DNA from: Mycolicibacter virginiensis
Lineage (GTDB): Bacteria > Actinomycetota > Actinomycetes > Mycobacteriales > Mycobacteriaceae
DNA length: 64,000 bases
Direction of reading: 5' to 3'
NCBI RefSeq assembly: GCF_022374935.2
Contig: NZ_CP092430.2
Span: forward strand, 3,782,001-3,846,000
The notes beneath the pieces are model-generated. The model made no database searches and was not told the origin of the DNA. It saw nothing but the letters and a program-made list of their open reading frames with translations. The position numbers were made by a program, and so were the translations under genes. Positions 62,162 through 64,000 of the stretch are shown here, one piece after another. The number at the start of each line of letters is the position of its first letter. Position 1 is the stretch's first letter.

Positions 62162-63331
62162 TCAGCCGACGGCGTGGGCAGAGCGCACCGCCTGCTCACA
62201 CACCACACGCAACGCGTCCTCGCCTCCCGACTCGCTCTGGCACCCGATTCCGATGCGCAGCGCACCGTCGGCCAACACCACCCAGTCGACATGGTGGCCG
62301 TTGCGAACTTCCCGATAGGTCACGGCGGGACGTCCCGCGCTGGTGCCTTCCGGGTCGAAATCGGTGAACACTCCGGGCGTTTCGGCGTCAGCGCGTTGCA
62401 GGGCGCGCTGCAACGGCTCCGCGATCGCAGTCAGGGTGTCGCCGGCGGCCGGCGCTTGGGTCACGTGCAGCACCAGCTGTGGGTCGTCGGGCGACACTAC
62501 TTCCACCCGCGCCGATCCTGGCCCACCTGCCACCCGTCGCGTCGACCACCCATCCGGAATCTGTACCGCTACATGGCCTTCCACTAGGTAGGTCACGGGA
62601 TTCGCGGTGTCCGAACGAGCGTCATGACGTGTCAGAAAGCCCAGCGCCACCACAGCGCCGACCAGGGCGGCCGGGGCCAGTCGCCGGCGGCGACTGGCGG
62701 AGGCGAGTTTGGCGACCGGCGCATTGCCCGTGCGGCGGATCGGCGGCAGCCGATCGACCACGGTCGTCCGCACCTCGGGCCGCAGCCGCTCCTCGATCAG
62801 CGCAGCCAGCGCCGCTACCCCACCGATCCCGGCCGGTGCGTCGATCACGACCGCTCCGGGATGACCCCGTACCACCGCACGTATCCGGCGCGCCACCGCG
62901 TCGGCGACCTCGTCGGGGGAACCGATGCGCGGCTCGGCGACCACGTCAGCGCTACCGACGCCGGTGACGGCCACCAGGCCGGCGGCGATCTCCACGACGA
63001 CCGCGGCGTGGGATGCGCGCACCAGCACCGTTGCGCGCGATCGGCAGACCACCTCGCCGGCCAGCGGTCGGGCCGCATCGGCGAGCAGCCGCACCCTTCG
63101 GACCGGCCACCACGACGGGTGGATGAGCTCGACCGATTCAACGGGCAACGGGCAGGTCAGCACCTCGCGCAATAGCTCTGGCACCGCGACCGGTTGCCCA
63201 TCGACCAAACCGACCGGGTCATCGATCCACTCCAGCGCCGCTGCGGCGAGGGCTGATTCGGCACCGCCGCAACACAATCGGCGAATGGTTGCGGGACCGG
63301 CCTCGACCACCGCACGATGCCCGACGCTCAT
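62162..63331 (-). CDS. Type VII secretion-associated protein, Rv3446c-like
   Basis: Protein of 389 residues. A variable N-terminal domain (1 to about 235) is followed by a single predicted transmembrane helix near LAPAALVGAVVALGFLT (about 240-256) and an extracellular domain that starts PVTYLVEGHVAVQIPDGWSTRRV. The position between esxU and eccC4 and the C-terminal domain match the Rv3446c family. ATG 63331 overlaps eccC4 by 4 bases. Role in ESX-4 unknown. Confidence 0.85.
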   Translation of the reverse strand: MSVGHRAVVEAGPATIRRLCCGGAESALAAAALEWIDDPVGLVDGQPVAVPELLREVLTCPLPVESVELIHPSWWPVRRVRLLADAARPLAGEVVCRSRATVLVRASHAAVVVEIAAGLVAVTGVGSADVVAEPRIGSPDEVADAVARRIRAVVRGHPGAVVIDAPAGIGGVAALAALIEERLRPEVRTTVVDRLPPIRRTGNAPVAKLASASRRRRLAPAALVGAVVALGFLTRHDARSDTANPVTYLVEGHVAVQIPDGWSTRRVAGGPGSARVEVVSPDDPQLVLHVTQAPAAGDTLTAIAEPLQRALQRADAETPGVFTDFDPEGTSAGRPAVTYREVRNGHHVDWVVLADGALRIGIGCQSESGGEDALRVVCEQAVRSAHAVG

Positions 63332-64000
63332 GGCTCCCACGCCACCTGTACGAGCCGCTCGCCGTCGGCCCGGGTGACCAGTGTGCCGCGCCCAGGAGGC
63401 AGCGGCACCGAGCGAGCCGAATCCCACGGGGCGTCCGCGGCACTGCCAGCCGAACCGTTCATCATCAGCGTCATCGCGCCCAGGTCGATCAGCGCGGTCA
63501 GCAGCGGCTCATACATCGATCGGGCCGCTCCCCCGCTGCGACAGGCCACGACCAGGTGTAGCCCGAGGTCCCCGGCGTGCGGGAGGTATTCGATCAGTGG
63601 TGTCAGCGGATTTCCGGTGCCGGCGGCCACCAGGTCGTGGTCATCGACCACCACATACAGCTGCGGCCCGGACCACCATGAGCCGGTGCGCAGCTGTTGC
63701 GGGCCGAGGTCTGCACCGGGCATCCGCCTCGCCAGCTGGTCGATCAGGCCCGGCAGCAGCGTGGCCAGTGAGGGCCTCGACATCGCATAACCGGCCAAGT
63801 GCCCGGCCGGTACGACGTCCATCAGGCCGCGCCGGTAGTCGACCACCAGCAGCTGAGCCTGCCCGGCAGGGTGGACCCGCACCAGCTCCCGGCACAGGGT
63901 TCGCAGCACGGAGGTCTTGCCGCACTCGCCGCCGCCCACGATGAACAGGTGCGGTTGCCGCCCGAAATCGATCGCGACAGCGTCGAGTTCACGTTCGTCG
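63328..64000 (-). CDS. eccC4: ESX-4 ATPase EccC4, C-terminal part (cut by the window)
   Basis: The gene continues beyond the right edge; 224 C-terminal codons are visible. They contain a degenerate third ATPase domain with GGGECGKTS (P-loop) near the visible start, a Walker B-like YVVVDDHDLV, and the tail DGERLVQVAWEP. EccC is the FtsK/SpoIIIE-like motor that recognises and drives export of WXG100 substrates. The start is outside the window. It overlaps the Rv3446c-like gene by 4 bases. Confidence 0.93.
   Translation of the reverse strand, partial: DERELDAVAIDFGRQPHLFIVGGGECGKTSVLRTLCRELVRVHPAGQAQLLVVDYRRGLMDVVPAGHLAGYAMSRPSLATLLPGLIDQLARRMPGADLGPQQLRTGSWWSGPQLYVVVDDHDLVAAGTGNPLTPLIEYLPHAGDLGLHLVVACRSGGAARSMYEPLLTALIDLGAMTLMMNGSAGSAADAPWDSARSVPLPPGRGTLVTRADGERLVQVAWEP

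Overview
The window is high-GC actinobacterial DNA from a mycobacterium. The diagnostic content is a WhiB3 with the four-cysteine cluster, the groES-groEL1 operon with a His-rich GroEL1 tail, a partial ESX-4 locus (esxT, esxU, the Rv3446c-like gene, eccC4), PE-PPE hydrolases, GjpA-type porin proteins and huge Gly/Asn/Ala PGRS proteins. The conserved backbone follows the Mycobacterium tuberculosis order from Rv3416 (whiB3) to Rv3447c (eccC4), as I recall it: whiB3, groEL1, groES, tsaD, tsaB-rimI, tsaE, alr, gadB, nnrED, a rhomboid-like gene, the DUF4436 gene, glmS, Rv3439c/Rv3440c-like genes, glmM, rpsI, rplM, esxT, esxU, Rv3446c-like, eccC4. It is not M. tuberculosis: several blocks of extra genes are intercalated and tsaB and rimI are fused. 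I read it as a non-tuberculous species and cannot name it.

Region by region. 1-7.1 kb: whiB3, then an accessory block (DUF732 secreted protein, dehydrogenase plus carboxymuconolactone decarboxylase-like pair, secreted PE-PPE hydrolase, lipoprotein, GlsB-like membrane protein, MpaB-like oxygenase, TetR regulator, diiron ferritin-like protein). 7.2-8.9 kb: an intact IS30-family element with a 3-bp target duplication, sitting in the loop of the groEL1 terminator hairpin. 8.9-19.7 kb: housekeeping genes on the minus strand (chaperonins under a CIRCE operator, t6A tRNA modification, alanine racemase, glutamate decarboxylase, NAD(P)HX repair). 19.8-29.2 kb: three tandem membrane-anchored PknH-type sensor proteins, a Baeyer-Villiger monooxygenase plus SDR, RNase HI, a VOC protein, DUF4436, and two dispersed paralogous secreted proteins; glmS follows.

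31.2-49.2 kb: an accessory island between glmS and the Rv3439c-like gene. It holds three GjpA porin-like genes, two giant PGRS genes that carry a signal peptide and a new N-terminal domain instead of PE, two fatty-acyl-AMP ligases, an alpha/beta-hydrolase fold protein lacking its nucleophile, an F420-type oxidoreductase and a VapBC module. 49.2-55.1 kb: Rv3439c/Rv3440c-like genes, a YefM-YoeB module, glmM, rpsI-rplM and esxT-esxU. 55.1-62.1 kb: a second insertion that separates esxU from the Rv3446c-like gene and eccC4. It carries a PE-PPE hydrolase, a coiled-coil protein, a third GjpA-PGRS gene pair and an AraC regulator.

The most distinctive feature is a repeated two-gene module: a GjpA-like outer-membrane protein followed on the same strand, 66-84 bp downstream, by a secreted PE-less PGRS protein. 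It occurs three times, plus one GjpA gene alone. The three PGRS proteins share a signal peptide, a novel N-terminal segment and colinear non-repeat islands. This suggests an envelope system in which a porin-like protein and a secreted PGRS partner work together.
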